Notes: generated from the sequence alone by a model not told the origin. DNA of 64,000 nt from DAOUKH01 sp034421515 (GCA_034421515.1 DAOUKH010000003.1:66930-130929), one strand, 5' to 3'; numbered from the stretch's first letter, positions 33,423 to 42,757 are shown. Numbers and translations: made by a program.

Positions 33423-34592
33423 CTACCGCGCCGAGAGCAGCATGACGCCGCCGTTGCCGAAATCGCCCATGCCGGTCACGACGCACGGGTCGGGGTCGGC
33501 GACCTGGGCCTGTCCCGCCGTCCCGCGTAGCTGCTTCACCGCCTCTGCGACGTGGTTGAGGCCCGACTGCGAGTGCGCCTGAGAGTGCAGGCCGCCGTGG
33601 GTGTTCACCGGCAGCTTGCCGCCGAGGCCGATGTTGCCCTCGGCCACGAATGGGCCGCCCTCGCCGGGCCTGACGATGCCCAGGTTCTCCAGTGTGTAGA
33701 TCGGGATGAAGGTGAACGGGTCGTAGAACATCGCCAGCTTCAAGTCTTGCGGCGTCAGGCCCGCTATGGCGAAGGCCCGAGGCGCGGCTTTGGCGATGCC
33801 GACGCGGCCGTGGTCGACGCGCGTGGCCGTCGAGCTCGGCGAGTCGGGGTGCCCCTCCGCGATGCCCAAGATGCGGGCCGGCCCGTGCTTGGCGTCGGCC
33901 GCCCGCTCCGCCGAGGAGACGACCACCGCGGTCGCGCCGTCGGTCTCGATGCAGCAGTCGAACAGGTGGAACGGCGTGGTGATCATCCGAGAGGCCTGGT
34001 GGTCGTCGATGGTGATGGGCGCCCGCATGATCGCCTTCTCGTTCATGCCCGCATGACGGCGCATCGTCACCGCCACCGCGCCGAGGTGCTCGCTCGTCGT
34101 GCCGTAGAGGTGCATGTGCCGCTGGGCGATCAGCGCGTAGAACTGCATGGGCACGTTGGCGCCGTAGATGCCCTCGAACTCCATCGAGACCATGTGCTGA
34201 CGGTGCGGCGCCTGGATGCCCCGCGCCGCTTGGGCATGGGAGATGCGGTGCATCGACGAGCCGTTGCGTCCCGAGACGACCACCACGTGATTCGCCACCC
34301 CGGAGGCCACCGCCATGGCAGCGTCTTGGATGCCCGCGATCCCGCTCGCCCCGCCGATGTGCAACGTGACCGAAAAGCGCAGGTCGGGCGTGCCCATGTT
34401 GTCGACGAAGTCCTCGGCGGTGAGGCCGGGGCCGATCGAGCTGGGGATGAAGCCGTCGACGTCATGGGGATTGAGGCCGGCGTCGGCCACGGCGCGGGTG
34501 ATGGCCTGAAGCTGGAGGGCCTTGTCGGACATCCCCGAGTTCTTGGAGTACTCGGTCTCTCCGATGCCGGTGATCGCGGCGGCGGCGCGCAT
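33423..34592 (-). CDS. Thiolase-fold protein lacking the nucleophilic Cys (Ltp2-like)
   Basis: A 389-residue member of the SCP2/lipid-transfer thiolase group. AAITGIGETEYSKNSGM, QAITRAVADAGLNPHDVDGFI and DAAMAVASGVANHVVVVSGRNGSS are typical, but at the usual N-terminal Cys (CASG) it reads HIGGASG. C-terminal PVNTHGGLHSQAHSQSG and VTGMGDFGNGGVMLL keep the His-containing loops. Without the Cys it cannot do ordinary thiolysis; with the DUF35 neighbour it resembles Ltp2-type aldolases that cleave side chains of acyl-CoAs. Heads a three-gene group with DUF35 and SnoaL-like genes. Confidence 0.85.
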   Translation of the reverse strand: MRAAAAITGIGETEYSKNSGMSDKALQLQAITRAVADAGLNPHDVDGFIPSSIGPGLTAEDFVDNMGTPDLRFSVTLHIGGASGIAGIQDAAMAVASGVANHVVVVSGRNGSSMHRISHAQAARGIQAPHRQHMVSMEFEGIYGANVPMQFYALIAQRHMHLYGTTSEHLGAVAVTMRRHAGMNEKAIMRAPITIDDHQASRMITTPFHLFDCCIETDGATAVVVSSAERAADAKHGPARILGIAEGHPDSPSSTATRVDHGRVGIAKAAPRAFAIAGLTPQDLKLAMFYDPFTFIPIYTLENLGIVRPGEGGPFVAEGNIGLGGKLPVNTHGGLHSQAHSQSGLNHVAEAVKQLRGTAGQAQVADPDPCVVTGMGDFGNGGVMLLSAR

Positions 34593-34662
34593 GATTTCCT
34601 CAGAAAGGGCGGGGTGCGGCGAGCATATCGGCGCCCTCCGGGGGCGTCAATCTGCGTCCCTC

Positions 34663-35706
34663 CTACGGCTCGCGGGCCGCGAGGGCGCGCTCGACCTTCC
34701 GGCGCAGGCCCCGCATCCATCCCCGCACCGCCGAGTTCGACGGCGCAACGGCGAATGAGCGGGCCATGATGCGGTAGACGGCGCCCCGGCTGATCTTCGC
34801 CGGCCGCGCCGGGTCGAGCCACATGGGGTTGCGGGCCAGGGCCTCCAACGTGCGGAGGCCGATTAGGGCGGGCCAGAGCGCCGCCAGCCGCAGACGCAGC
34901 GCGCGGCGCGGAATCGCCAGGATGTACGACTCCGCCGCCCCGTAGTGCTCCAGCGCCAGCCGGACCAGCGAGGCCGCGGCGGGCCACGCCTGCTCCGACT
35001 TCTCAGGGTGCAGCAGATCGGGGGGAGCGAGCCCCAGCGCGGCGACCTCGTCGGCGGGGAGATAGCACCGGCCCTTTCGCAGGTCGCGGGGGGCGTCGCG
35101 GAGCACGTTGGTCAACTGCAGCGCCTTGCCGAACCGTACGCCTGCCGCCGCGGAAGCCTCGGCGTCCCAATGCCGTAGCGCCGGGTCGTGGGCCATCGTC
35201 ATCTCAGTCCAGAACTCGCCGACGCAGCCAGCCACGAGGTAGATGTAGCGGTCGAGGGCGACCCGGTCGGGGAGGGCGACCAATGCGCCGGGCTCTCCCT
35301 GCGGGAACGTCCGCAGGTCCATCTCCATCCCCTCGGTGAGGGTGGTCACGACGGAGCGGATTCGGGCGCGGTCCGCCTCTGCAGTCTCGTCGAGCAGGGC
35401 CAGGGCCCGCGCCGCGGCTTGGAGGAGCCGGCGCTCCGCGGCGTCGTCGGCTTCCGGCGGGGTCCAAGAGCCTTCGACGCCTTGCACTTGCGCGCGGAAG
35501 GCGAGGAGCCGGGCCAGGCGATCGTCGGGTGCAAGCGCCGCGGTGTCGGCGATGGTGTCGGCGGTGCGGGCGAGCAGGTAGGCCAGTCCGATCTGGCCTC
35601 GTACTGAGCCCGGCAGGGCCCGGAGCGTCAGGTAGAACGAACGGGAGACGCCGCGCAGCATGGTGGTCAGCAGCTCGCGCCGCTCACGGTCCGTGACGGT
35701 CTCCAT
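34663..35706 (-). CDS. Squalene/phytoene synthase family protein
   Basis: A 347-residue all-helical prenyl synthase that condenses two prenyl diphosphates head to head. The first Asp-rich motif is in YLLARTADTIADTAAL and the second in LTNVLRDAPRDLRKGRCYLP; MLRGVSRSFYLTLRALP begins the domain. The phrase NVLRDAPRDLRKGRCYLP is closer to squalene synthases than to phytoene synthases, so hopanoid or sterol precursors are likely. No partner genes are adjacent. ATG 35706 was chosen over a longer reading. Confidence 0.85.
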   Translation of the reverse strand: METVTDRERRELLTTMLRGVSRSFYLTLRALPGSVRGQIGLAYLLARTADTIADTAALAPDDRLARLLAFRAQVQGVEGSWTPPEADDAAERRLLQAAARALALLDETAEADRARIRSVVTTLTEGMEMDLRTFPQGEPGALVALPDRVALDRYIYLVAGCVGEFWTEMTMAHDPALRHWDAEASAAAGVRFGKALQLTNVLRDAPRDLRKGRCYLPADEVAALGLAPPDLLHPEKSEQAWPAAASLVRLALEHYGAAESYILAIPRRALRLRLAALWPALIGLRTLEALARNPMWLDPARPAKISRGAVYRIMARSFAVAPSNSAVRGWMRGLRRKVERALAAREP

Positions 35707-35784
35707 ACCGGTCGGGCTCCCTTCTTTCACCGGCTCGCACTGATGCGTACTGTACCCCAAGGTGGCTCGCATAACGGCTCCGGT

Positions 35785-35970
35785 TGTGAGGGAGCGGGCG
35801 ATTCGCGAATCGCCCCTACAGGGGAGGGTCGGCGATTTCGATTGCCGTTGGCGGTTGGCGGGGGTCCCTCATCTCAATCTTCTCCCGAGGGAGAAGAGGT
35901 CCGGAGGGGGACCGCCGCGGCCCTCCCCAGCCCTCTCTCAGTCTCTCCCAAGGGGAGAAGGCTTAGGGGC
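35785..35970. repeat. Three-family repeat mosaic
   Basis: The 394-nt spacer 35707-36100 has no gene before the binding-protein promoter. It carries GGGCGATTCGCGAATCGCCC-CTACAGGGG (about 35797-35824), CCCTCATCTCAATCTTCTCC-CGAGGGAGAAGAGG (about 35867-35900) and CCCTCTCTCAGTCTCTCCCA-AGGGGAGAAGGC (about 35931-35962). The rest to 36100 shows only a Shine-Dalgarno GGAGGAAG. Confidence 0.75.
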
Positions 35971-36100
35971 GGCTTCCCCAGAGGCGGCGACTCTTGCCAA
36001 TGCCGTAGGGAGGCGCTACCCTTACGCGACGCGCCTAGCGCCGGCCAGTTGTGCTTGCCGTGAACCGCCGCCGCTAGACCAGAGTTGGAGGAAGCAAGCG

Positions 36101-38194
36101 ATGTGGATTAAGAAGGGTCGACAGCTAACCGGCCTTGTCGCCGCCGCGGTGATCACCGCGCTCGTGGTGGCGGCCTGCGGCGGAGCCGATCCAACAGCAG
36201 TGCCCCCGCCACCACCGCCGACCCAGGCGCCGCTGATTGTCGTCCCGACGGCAACCCCCGCGCCGACCAAAGCGCCCGAGGTCGTCGTGCAGACGGCGGC
36301 ACCAGAGGCCACTCCGACGCCGCCGCCCACGCAGGCGCCGGTTGTCGTGGTTGAGACGGCGGCTCCCCAGGAGGCGCCGACGGCTGCGCCGACTCCGACG
36401 CCGCGCGTTGTCGTGCAGGTTCCCACCGCCACCCCCGTCCCCGGTGTGGGCGGCGTTTCAGAGGTACTCAAGGGCTTCCGCTGGCTCCAAGGCCCCGGTC
36501 TCGAGAGCTGGCGTCAGGCGCCGAAGCGCGGCGGTACCCATACCTATGCCTTCCCCAGCCCCAGCAGCGGCACGGACCAGATCCTCAACCGGTCCTACAC
36601 CGTTTCCACCGCGATCAGCTTCGTCTACAACAAGCTGTTCACCTGCCAGTTCTCCCCGCTCATGGTCGAGGCCGATCCGGGAAGCTGCTTCCCCGTCGGC
36701 GACCTCATCTCGGAGTGGGAGTCCAACGCGGACGGCTCCTCGTGGACGATGAAGATCCACCCCGACGCGGTCTGGCACAACATGCCGTCAGACTCTCGCG
36801 GCTACACGACGGACCTCTCCGATCTCTACGGCAGGCCGGTCGTCTCCGAGGACATCGTCCATACCCTGAACTACTGGCAGGGCAAGCTGACTAGGCCCGA
36901 CGGCGAACCGCAGGGAACGCCCTCGGCGCAGCAGCACGCCCAGGCCGTAGAGAGCGCGGAGATCGTGGACGACAAGACCCTGGTCTTCAACCTCGTAGGC
37001 CCCGACCCGTACTTCACCGCGAACTTCTCGCAGTTCAACGCGCGCGTCGTGCCGCCCGAGATCTTCAACCTCGAGGGCGACTACAGCCAGCGGACCGTCG
37101 GCTCCGGCCCGTTCCGCTTGGACAACTACGACCGCCAGGTGGAGTGGGGCGGGAACGCCAACCCGGACTACTTCAAGACCGGCGCCGACGGCGCACCGCT
37201 GCCCTACCTCGACCGGCATCAGGTCAAGGTGCTCGGCGGCGACCTCACCCGCTCCGGTTTCATCACCGGCCAGATCGACAACGGGTTGAGCGTGGGCATC
37301 AGCGGGCCGTCCTCCGCGCTCAACTTCGGGCGGAGCTGCCCCCAGTGCCAGATCATCGAGTACTTCCTCTCTTCAAACACCTCGAGGATTCTCGGCTTCA
37401 AGCACCTCCCCACGGAGAATTTCCCGGACCCGTACTTCGCCGACCGTAACGCCCGCCTCGCCGTCGCCAAGGCGATTGACTACGAAAGCATCGGCGAGAA
37501 CCTCTTCGAGGGCGCCTGGATCATGACGCCGGTCGCTCAACCTTGGGGCCTCCTCTGGGACAGCCCGCCGACGCTTAGCCAGATGGGCCTCGACCTGCCG
37601 GACGATGAGAACCCGTTCATCTACGACCCCGACCGCGCCAAGGAGCTGTGGGCCATGGCCGGCAAGGAGCCGGGCGAGAAGCTCACCCTGTACTACCACC
37701 AGTACAACGCAACCCATACCACCTACACCGTTGCGCTGGGAGCGTCGATCGCCGAAGCTCTCGATATCGAGGTCGAGGTCTTGAAGGTCCCCGACATCTC
37801 GATCCTCTACTCCATGTCGGGGTTCGTGAATCCGGTGGACATTCAGAACCACGAGTTCCTGATCACCCACACCCGGGCGACCGGCGCCCACCGTGCCTTC
37901 GTGCCGCTCAAGAACAAGTCCGACGACCTGCAGAACTACTTCGGTTTCAATAACGCGCGCATGGACGAGATCGCCGACGAGTGGGCCCTTGCCCCCGAGT
38001 TCGAGCGCGAGAAGGAGCTCATGCAGGAGTACTACGCCGAGACGATCAAGGAGCTGATCTACATGCCGGCCATTACCGAGGCCAGCTATGACGTCCAGAG
38101 TGCCCGCGTCCGCAACAGCTACCAGCAGCTGAGCGGCGGACGGGCCTTCCACCAGGGCGGTCAGCTCACCGAGATCATCTGGCTCGACGACTAG
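36101..38194 (+). CDS. ABC transporter substrate-binding lipoprotein, SBP_bac_5 (peptide/solute) type
   Basis: A 697-residue lipoprotein. The signal peptide ends in the lipobox VAAC (Cys26); residues about 27-110 are a Thr/Pro-rich tether (PTATPAPTKAP, TPPPTQAP repeats) typical of Chloroflexota binding proteins. The mature domain begins RGGTHTYAFPS and shows SWTMKIHPDAVWHN, VVSEDIVHTLNYWQ, GSGPFRLDNYD and ARLAVAKAIDYESIGENLFEG, the DppA/OppA family pattern. It probably feeds a PepT-family importer such as one using the OppDF-type ATPases at 8.8-10.9 kb, but no permease is adjacent. GGAGGAAG precedes the ATG; a terminator follows. Confidence 0.9.
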   Translation: MWIKKGRQLTGLVAAAVITALVVAACGGADPTAVPPPPPPTQAPLIVVPTATPAPTKAPEVVVQTAAPEATPTPPPTQAPVVVVETAAPQEAPTAAPTPTPRVVVQVPTATPVPGVGGVSEVLKGFRWLQGPGLESWRQAPKRGGTHTYAFPSPSSGTDQILNRSYTVSTAISFVYNKLFTCQFSPLMVEADPGSCFPVGDLISEWESNADGSSWTMKIHPDAVWHNMPSDSRGYTTDLSDLYGRPVVSEDIVHTLNYWQGKLTRPDGEPQGTPSAQQHAQAVESAEIVDDKTLVFNLVGPDPYFTANFSQFNARVVPPEIFNLEGDYSQRTVGSGPFRLDNYDRQVEWGGNANPDYFKTGADGAPLPYLDRHQVKVLGGDLTRSGFITGQIDNGLSVGISGPSSALNFGRSCPQCQIIEYFLSSNTSRILGFKHLPTENFPDPYFADRNARLAVAKAIDYESIGENLFEGAWIMTPVAQPWGLLWDSPPTLSQMGLDLPDDENPFIYDPDRAKELWAMAGKEPGEKLTLYYHQYNATHTTYTVALGASIAEALDIEVEVLKVPDISILYSMSGFVNPVDIQNHEFLITHTRATGAHRAFVPLKNKSDDLQNYFGFNNARMDEIADEWALAPEFEREKELMQEYYAETIKELIYMPAITEASYDVQSARVRNSYQQLSGGRAFHQGGQLTEIIWLDD

Positions 38195-38220
38195 ACGAAT
38201 CCGATTCGTTCGGACCGGAC

Positions 38221-38253
38221 AGAGGGGGCTCGGAACCGAGCCCTCTCTCTTTT
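38221..38253 (+). terminator. Rho-independent terminator of binding-protein gene
   Basis: Stem GGGGGCTC...GAGCCCTC around GGAACC is followed by TCTCTCTTTT, starting 27 nt after the stop. Confidence 0.8.
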
Positions 38254-38282
38254 GGGCCATTTTGCCCGGTCCCGCTCTCAGC

Positions 38283-38580
38283 GCCCTGCGGGCGCCGCGC
38301 GCCTGACGGCGCGCGCCCTCTCTCAAATCTCCCCCAGAGGGGGAGAGGCCGGAAGGAGAGGCGCGTGTGGTGGCCAGTGGCGGCAATGAGGGGGCCCCTC
38401 ATCTCAATCTTCTCCCGAGGGGGAGAAGAGGTAAGACCGCTCCACGCCCCCTCCGACGCGTCTTGGCAGGCGCGTGCCCTCTCTCAGTCTCCCCCAGAGG
38501 GGAGAGGTCTAAGGCGCTCCTCCAGCAGCGGAGAGGTGGGAGGGAAGGGCGATTTGTGAATCGCCCCTACAGGGAGGGGC
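38283..38580. repeat. Four-unit repeat mosaic
   Basis: The 395-nt convergent spacer 38195-38589 holds, after the terminator, GCGCGCCTGACGGCGCGCGC plus CTCCCCCAGAGGGGGAGAGG (about 38297-38348), a CTCATCTCAATCTTCTCCCG unit (about 38397-38432), a second CTCCCCCAGAGGGGAGAGG unit (about 38475-38512) and GGGCGATTTGTGAATCGCCC-CTACAGGG (about 38549-38576). No gene is seen. Confidence 0.78.
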
Positions 38581-38589
38581 CGGCGGGGA

Positions 38590-39453
38590 CTACCGCCGCT
38601 GGTTCCTCCAGACCAAGAGCGCCACCCCCACCGCCACCACGCCAATGATGGCGATGATGATCCACACCACCCCCAGGGAACTCCCATCGCCGCCGGAGGG
38701 TTCCGGGGTCGCCGTGGGCTCGGCGGTGGGCGCCGGCGGTGTGGGCGCCGCCGTGGGCGGGACGGCCGTCGGCGGCGGTTCCGGCGTCGCCGTGGGTGGA
38801 ACAGGCGTAGCCGGAGGAACCGGTGTGGCGGTGGGTTCCGGCACCGAGGTGGCCGTCGGCGGGGGTATGGGCGTCGGCACCGCCGTGGGGAATGGTGTCG
38901 ACGTGGGGAACGGCGTCGGGGTCGGCGTGGGCGTGGCCGTGGGTGGAATGGGCGTGGCGGTTGGAGTCGGCGTGGCCGTGGGTTCCGGGGTAGGTGTGGG
39001 CGTCGGAACCGGCGTGGCCGTGGCGACCGGCCTTGGTGTGGGCGTCGCCGCCGCGAGCGTGAAGCTCAGGTCGGTGGTGATCACGAAGTTCGCCCGGTTC
39101 ACCGCCGTGGGCCTCTCTAGAGTCGGCCGCACCGCGTCCGTGGCTGGATCGACCAGCGAGAACTCGACAATCGCGCCCGACGCCACTGCCGACTGCTGCA
39201 CGTCGACGCGGTATTGATCGGGGTCAAGCCCTCCGTTCCCCGTGCGGCCCAGCCCCAACCGCTCGCCGGACGACTGCAGCGTCAGTTGCACGACCGTACC
39301 CGCCGGGGCCGGCGCGCCGTCGATCGTCACCCGCCCGGTGAACACGGCGATGCCGCTCTGGGCCGACATCAGCTCCGGCAGGAGGCTGAGAACGAGGAAC
39401 CCAACGAATGCCGCCAAGAGGGCGGGAGATAGGGCGCGCCACCGCAGACCCAT
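38590..39453 (-). CDS. Surface protein with Thr-Pro-rich stalk and C-terminal membrane anchor
   Basis: A 287-residue exported protein. The N-terminus has a signal sequence (LLAAFVGFLVLSLLPELMSAQS). Residues about 35-135 form a small beta domain (FTGRVTIDGAPAPAGTVVQLTLQ, GLDPDQYRVDVQQ, FVITTDLSFTL). A stalk of about 110 residues follows, made of TPTP, PTATP and PPTATPEP repeats, then GGDGSSLGVV and a single TM (VWIIIAIIGVVAVGVALLVW) with a basic NQRR tail. The layout is a stalked surface domain anchored at its C-terminus. The ligand is unknown. ATG 39453 is preferred over an ATG 14 codons upstream because it directly precedes the signal sequence. Confidence 0.78.
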   Translation of the reverse strand: MGLRWRALSPALLAAFVGFLVLSLLPELMSAQSGIAVFTGRVTIDGAPAPAGTVVQLTLQSSGERLGLGRTGNGGLDPDQYRVDVQQSAVASGAIVEFSLVDPATDAVRPTLERPTAVNRANFVITTDLSFTLAAATPTPRPVATATPVPTPTPTPEPTATPTPTATPIPPTATPTPTPTPFPTSTPFPTAVPTPIPPPTATSVPEPTATPVPPATPVPPTATPEPPPTAVPPTAAPTPPAPTAEPTATPEPSGGDGSSLGVVWIIIAIIGVVAVGVALLVWRNQRR

Positions 39454-39498
39454 ATATCTCCAATCACGCTTACATGTACTTGAGGACGACAACAAACA

Positions 39499-39511
39499 CT
39501 ACATGATGTAG
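39499..39511. promoter_or_regulatory. CTACATGATGTAG palindrome
   Basis: A perfect 13-nt palindrome in the unusually AT-rich part of the divergent spacer between the stalk protein and ftsH. Possible operator; no regulator can be named. Confidence 0.3.
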
Positions 39512-39612
39512 TTACCTTTAATCAAGGGGCCACCGCCGCCGCATTCTGCCTCGAAGCCGGCGGCTCCTCCGGTGCGTACCAAGTTGTACAGCCGGTACGT
39601 CCGTCGCCCAAG

Positions 39613-39621
39613 TGCTACAAT
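39613..39621 (+). promoter_or_regulatory. Extended -10 promoter of ftsH
   Basis: TGCTACAAT lies 76 nt upstream of the ftsH TTG start, the same extended -10 as in front of rlmB. Confidence 0.5.
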
Positions 39622-39697
39622 GACCTTGTAGGAAGCGCATCGGCCCGGCTGGGCGGGCCGAAACGGGAGTACCGGCGCGGCTGAGGAGGGCCAGGAC

Positions 39698-41560
39698 TTG
39701 AAGCCGGCGGTTCGTCCTAACCCCATAGGATGGATTCTGCTGATCGCCGCGATCGCGATCATCTTGCTCTTCTTGCTGCGCTCCCCGACTGCGACCCCCG
39801 AGCTCGCGCTCAGCGAAGTCGTGGAGATGGCCCAGGCCGGGGAAATCGCCACGATCCAGGTCGAGGGCGACAAGCTGACCGTGCTCACCGCCGGCGAGCA
39901 GGAGTACGAATCGCGGAAGGAGTCGGGCGCGTCGGTTGTCGAGATCCTGCGGGAGGCCGGGGTCGAGACCGGCTCCAACGGCGTCGAGGTCATCGTCAAG
40001 AGCACCGGGTTCAACTTCGGCGGCCTCCTCATCTCTTTCCTCCCCCTCATCCTCTTCGGGGCGCTCCTCATCTACCTCTTCCGTCGGACTCGCGGCAGCT
40101 TGAACCAGACGATGAACTTCAGCCGCAGCCAGGCGCGGCAGATCACCGAAGATAGGCCAACCATCACCTTCCAGGACGTCGCCGGCGTCGACGAAGCGAA
40201 GGTCGAGCTCGCGGAGATCGTCGAGTTCCTCAAGAACCCGGAGAAGTTCGCCCGCGTCGGCGCCCGGATCCCGCGGGGCGTGCTGCTCGTCGGTCCGCCG
40301 GGCACGGGCAAGACGCTCATTAGCAAGGCCGTCGCCGGCGAGGCCGGGGTCGCCTTCTTCTCCATCAGCGGCAGCGAGTTCGTCGAGATGTTCGTCGGCG
40401 TCGGCGCGAGCCGCGTCCGCGACCTATTCCGCCGCGCCAAGGAAAACGCCCCGGCCATCCTCTTCGTCGACGAGATCGACGCCGTGGGACGGCACCGCGG
40501 CGCGGGCGTGGGCGGCGGCAACGACGAGCGCGAGCAGACCCTCAACCAGATACTCGTCGAGATGGACGGCTTCGATGAGCGCACCAACGTAATCGTCATC
40601 GCCGCCACCAACCGCCCCGACGTCCTCGACCCCGCCCTCCTCCGGCCCGGCCGCTTCGACCGACGCGTGGTCCTCGACCTGCCCGACATCAAGGGACGCG
40701 AGGCGATCCTCGGCGTCCACCTCAAAGGGAAGCCGCTCGACGAGACGGTCATCGTGAACACCCTGGCGAAGCAGACCGCCGGCTTCAGCGGGGCCGACCT
40801 CGCCAACCTCGTCAACGAGGCCGCCATTCTCGCCGCGCGGGAGAACAAGGACAGCATCGGCGCCGACGAGTTCGAGGAGTCCGTCGACCGCGTCATAGCC
40901 GGACCCGCGCGCAAGAGCCGCCGCGTCTCCGACAAGGAGAAGAAGGTCATCGCCTACCACGAGGCCGGCCACGCCATCGTCGCCGCCCACGTCCCCGGCG
41001 CCGACCCCGTCCACAAGGTCACCATCGTCGCCCGCGGCGCCGCCGGCGGCTACACCCGCATGCTCCCCGAGGAGGACCGCGGACTCTACAGCAAGGGTCA
41101 GTTCGAGGCCCAGATGGCGGTGATGATGGGCGGCAAGACCGCCGAGGAGATCGTCTTCGGCGAGGTCACCACCGGCGCATCCAATGACCTGCAGCAGGCC
41201 TCCAAGATCGCCCGCCGCATGGTCACCGAGTTCGGGATGAGCGAGAGCCTGGGCCCCCGCGCCTTCGACGAGAGCAGCATGGTCTTCCTCGGCAAGGAGC
41301 TCGCTCAGGGCCGCAACTACAGCGACGCCGTCGCCGAGGAGATCGACTCCGAAATCGGCAAGCTCCTCGAAAAGAGCAAGGCCACCGCCAAGCGCATTCT
41401 CACCGAGAACCGCGCCCGCCTCGACCGCCTCGCCGGCCGCCTCATCGAAGTCGAGACCCTCGACGGCGACCAACTGATGGACCTCCTCGTCGGGGGCGGA
41501 ACGCAGCCCGCCCTCCCGATGGGCGACGACCCCGAGCCCCTTCCCGCCGTCGGCGCCTAG
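39698..41560 (+). CDS. ftsH: ATP-dependent zinc metalloprotease FtsH
   Basis: Membrane-bound AAA+ protease for quality control, 620 residues. TM1 (GWILLIAAIAIILLFLL) and TM2 (GGLLISFLPLILFGALLIYLF) flank a short periplasmic region. The AAA domain has VAGVDEAKVELAEIVEFLKNPEKF, Walker A GPPGTGKT, pore loop SEFVEMFVGVGASRVRDLF, Walker B ILFVDEIDAVGR and the second region of homology ATNRPDVLDPALLRPGRFDR. The protease has the zinc site YHEAGHAIV and a later FGEVTTGASNDLQQA Asp ligand. Start is TTG 39698 after GGAGGG. Single-gene unit. Confidence 0.97.
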   Translation: MKPAVRPNPIGWILLIAAIAIILLFLLRSPTATPELALSEVVEMAQAGEIATIQVEGDKLTVLTAGEQEYESRKESGASVVEILREAGVETGSNGVEVIVKSTGFNFGGLLISFLPLILFGALLIYLFRRTRGSLNQTMNFSRSQARQITEDRPTITFQDVAGVDEAKVELAEIVEFLKNPEKFARVGARIPRGVLLVGPPGTGKTLISKAVAGEAGVAFFSISGSEFVEMFVGVGASRVRDLFRRAKENAPAILFVDEIDAVGRHRGAGVGGGNDEREQTLNQILVEMDGFDERTNVIVIAATNRPDVLDPALLRPGRFDRRVVLDLPDIKGREAILGVHLKGKPLDETVIVNTLAKQTAGFSGADLANLVNEAAILAARENKDSIGADEFEESVDRVIAGPARKSRRVSDKEKKVIAYHEAGHAIVAAHVPGADPVHKVTIVARGAAGGYTRMLPEEDRGLYSKGQFEAQMAVMMGGKTAEEIVFGEVTTGASNDLQQASKIARRMVTEFGMSESLGPRAFDESSMVFLGKELAQGRNYSDAVAEEIDSEIGKLLEKSKATAKRILTENRARLDRLAGRLIEVETLDGDQLMDLLVGGGTQPALPMGDDPEPLPAVGA

Positions 41561-41601
41561 CCGTCCGGCGACATCCCTCGCTCCCTCCACCTGCCAGCCG
41601 G

Positions 41602-41610
41602 TGCTATAGT
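41602..41610 (+). promoter_or_regulatory. Extended -10 promoter of dinB
   Basis: TGCTATAGT sits 52 nt before the dinB start in the ftsH-dinB spacer. No SOS box was seen here. Confidence 0.45.
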
Positions 41611-41662
41611 CGCCGCGAGAGCGGAGCCGCGGACGCCAAGGCCGCGCTCCGGCGCGTGCGAC

Positions 41663-42757
41663 ATGACCAGCCCATCGCCGCAGTCCTCGACGGCGCCTCA
41701 GCCGTGGCCGAGCGTCATCATCCACGCCGACCTCGACGCCTTCTATGCCTCCGTCGAGCAGCTGGACAACCCAGAGCTGCGGGGCAAGCCCGTCCTCGTG
41801 GGCGGCTCCCCCGAGAGGCGGGGCGTCGTCGCGGCCTGCTCCTACGAGGCCCGCGCCTTCGGCGTCCACTCCGCCATGCCGATGCGGACCGCGGTGGCCC
41901 GCTGCCCCCGCGCCGTCGTCGTCCCGCCGCGCTTCGACCGGTACGCCGAGGTCTCCCGCCGCGTCATGGGTATCTTCCGCACCACCGCCTCCGTCGTCGA
42001 GCCCGCCTCCCTCGACGAGGCGTATCTCGACGTCACCGACGCGGCGCGCCGCTCCTCGCCCCGCGCCGTCGCCGAGGGCCTGAAGGCCGAGGTCAAGCGC
42101 GTCACGGGGCTCAACGTCTCCATCGGCCTCGCTCCCTCCAAGTCCGTCGCTAAGATCGCCAGCGACATGGACAAGCCCGACGGCCTCCGCGTCGTGGCCC
42201 CCGGAGACGAGCCAGCCTTCCTCGCTCCGCTCTCCACCCGCAAGCTGCCGGGCATCGGCCCGAAGACGAGCAAGCTGCTGGAAGATGACGGTGTGACCAA
42301 CCTCGGCGAGCTCGCCGCCAAGTCCGACGAGTGGGCCCGGCGGCGCTTTGGGCGGCGCGGCCCCGAGCTGGTGCGCCACGCCCGCGGCGAGGACCACCGC
42401 GAGGTCGCTCCCCGCTCCGGCGCGAAGTCGGTGAGCGCGGAGACCACCTTCGAGACGGACCTCGAAGACGCCGATGCCCTGCTCGCCGCCGCCGACCGCC
42501 TCAGCCGCCGCGTCGGCGAGCGTCTCCGGAAGCAAGACCATTGGGGGAGGACGGTCACCATCAAGCTCCGCCTCGCCGACTTCACCACCTTCACTCGGAG
42601 CGCCACCCGCCCCGCCCCCATCGGCGGGCCCGACGATCTCGCCGCCACCGCCCGAGAGCTGCTCCGCCGTGAGATCGCCCCCGGCCGCCGATTCCGCCTC
42701 CTCGGCGTCGGCGTCTCCGCGTTCCCCACCGGCGAGCAGCAGCTCAGCTTGCTGTAG
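41663..42757 (+). CDS. dinB: DNA polymerase IV (Y-family)
   Basis: Translesion polymerase, 364 residues. Catalytic motifs: IIHADLDAFYASVEQLDNPELRGKPV (Asp-Phe-Tyr with first metal Asp), AACSYEARAFGVHSAMP, VEPASLDEAYLDVT (S-L-D-E carboxylates), GLNVSIGLAPSKSVAKIASDMDKPDGL, and HhH LPGIGPKTSKLLEDDGV. The little-finger domain follows, and the C-terminus EQQLSLL matches the beta-clamp-binding consensus QLxLF. All catalytic residues are present. Confidence 0.95.
   Translation: MTSPSPQSSTAPQPWPSVIIHADLDAFYASVEQLDNPELRGKPVLVGGSPERRGVVAACSYEARAFGVHSAMPMRTAVARCPRAVVVPPRFDRYAEVSRRVMGIFRTTASVVEPASLDEAYLDVTDAARRSSPRAVAEGLKAEVKRVTGLNVSIGLAPSKSVAKIASDMDKPDGLRVVAPGDEPAFLAPLSTRKLPGIGPKTSKLLEDDGVTNLGELAAKSDEWARRRFGRRGPELVRHARGEDHREVAPRSGAKSVSAETTFETDLEDADALLAAADRLSRRVGERLRKQDHWGRTVTIKLRLADFTTFTRSATRPAPIGGPDDLAATARELLRREIAPGRRFRLLGVGVSAFPTGEQQLSLL

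Noticed and set aside
38645..39217. Gly/Val-rich plus-strand frame at 38645-39217
   Set aside because: It is the complement of the Thr-Pro stalk coding region; the minus frame has signal peptide and TM anchor.
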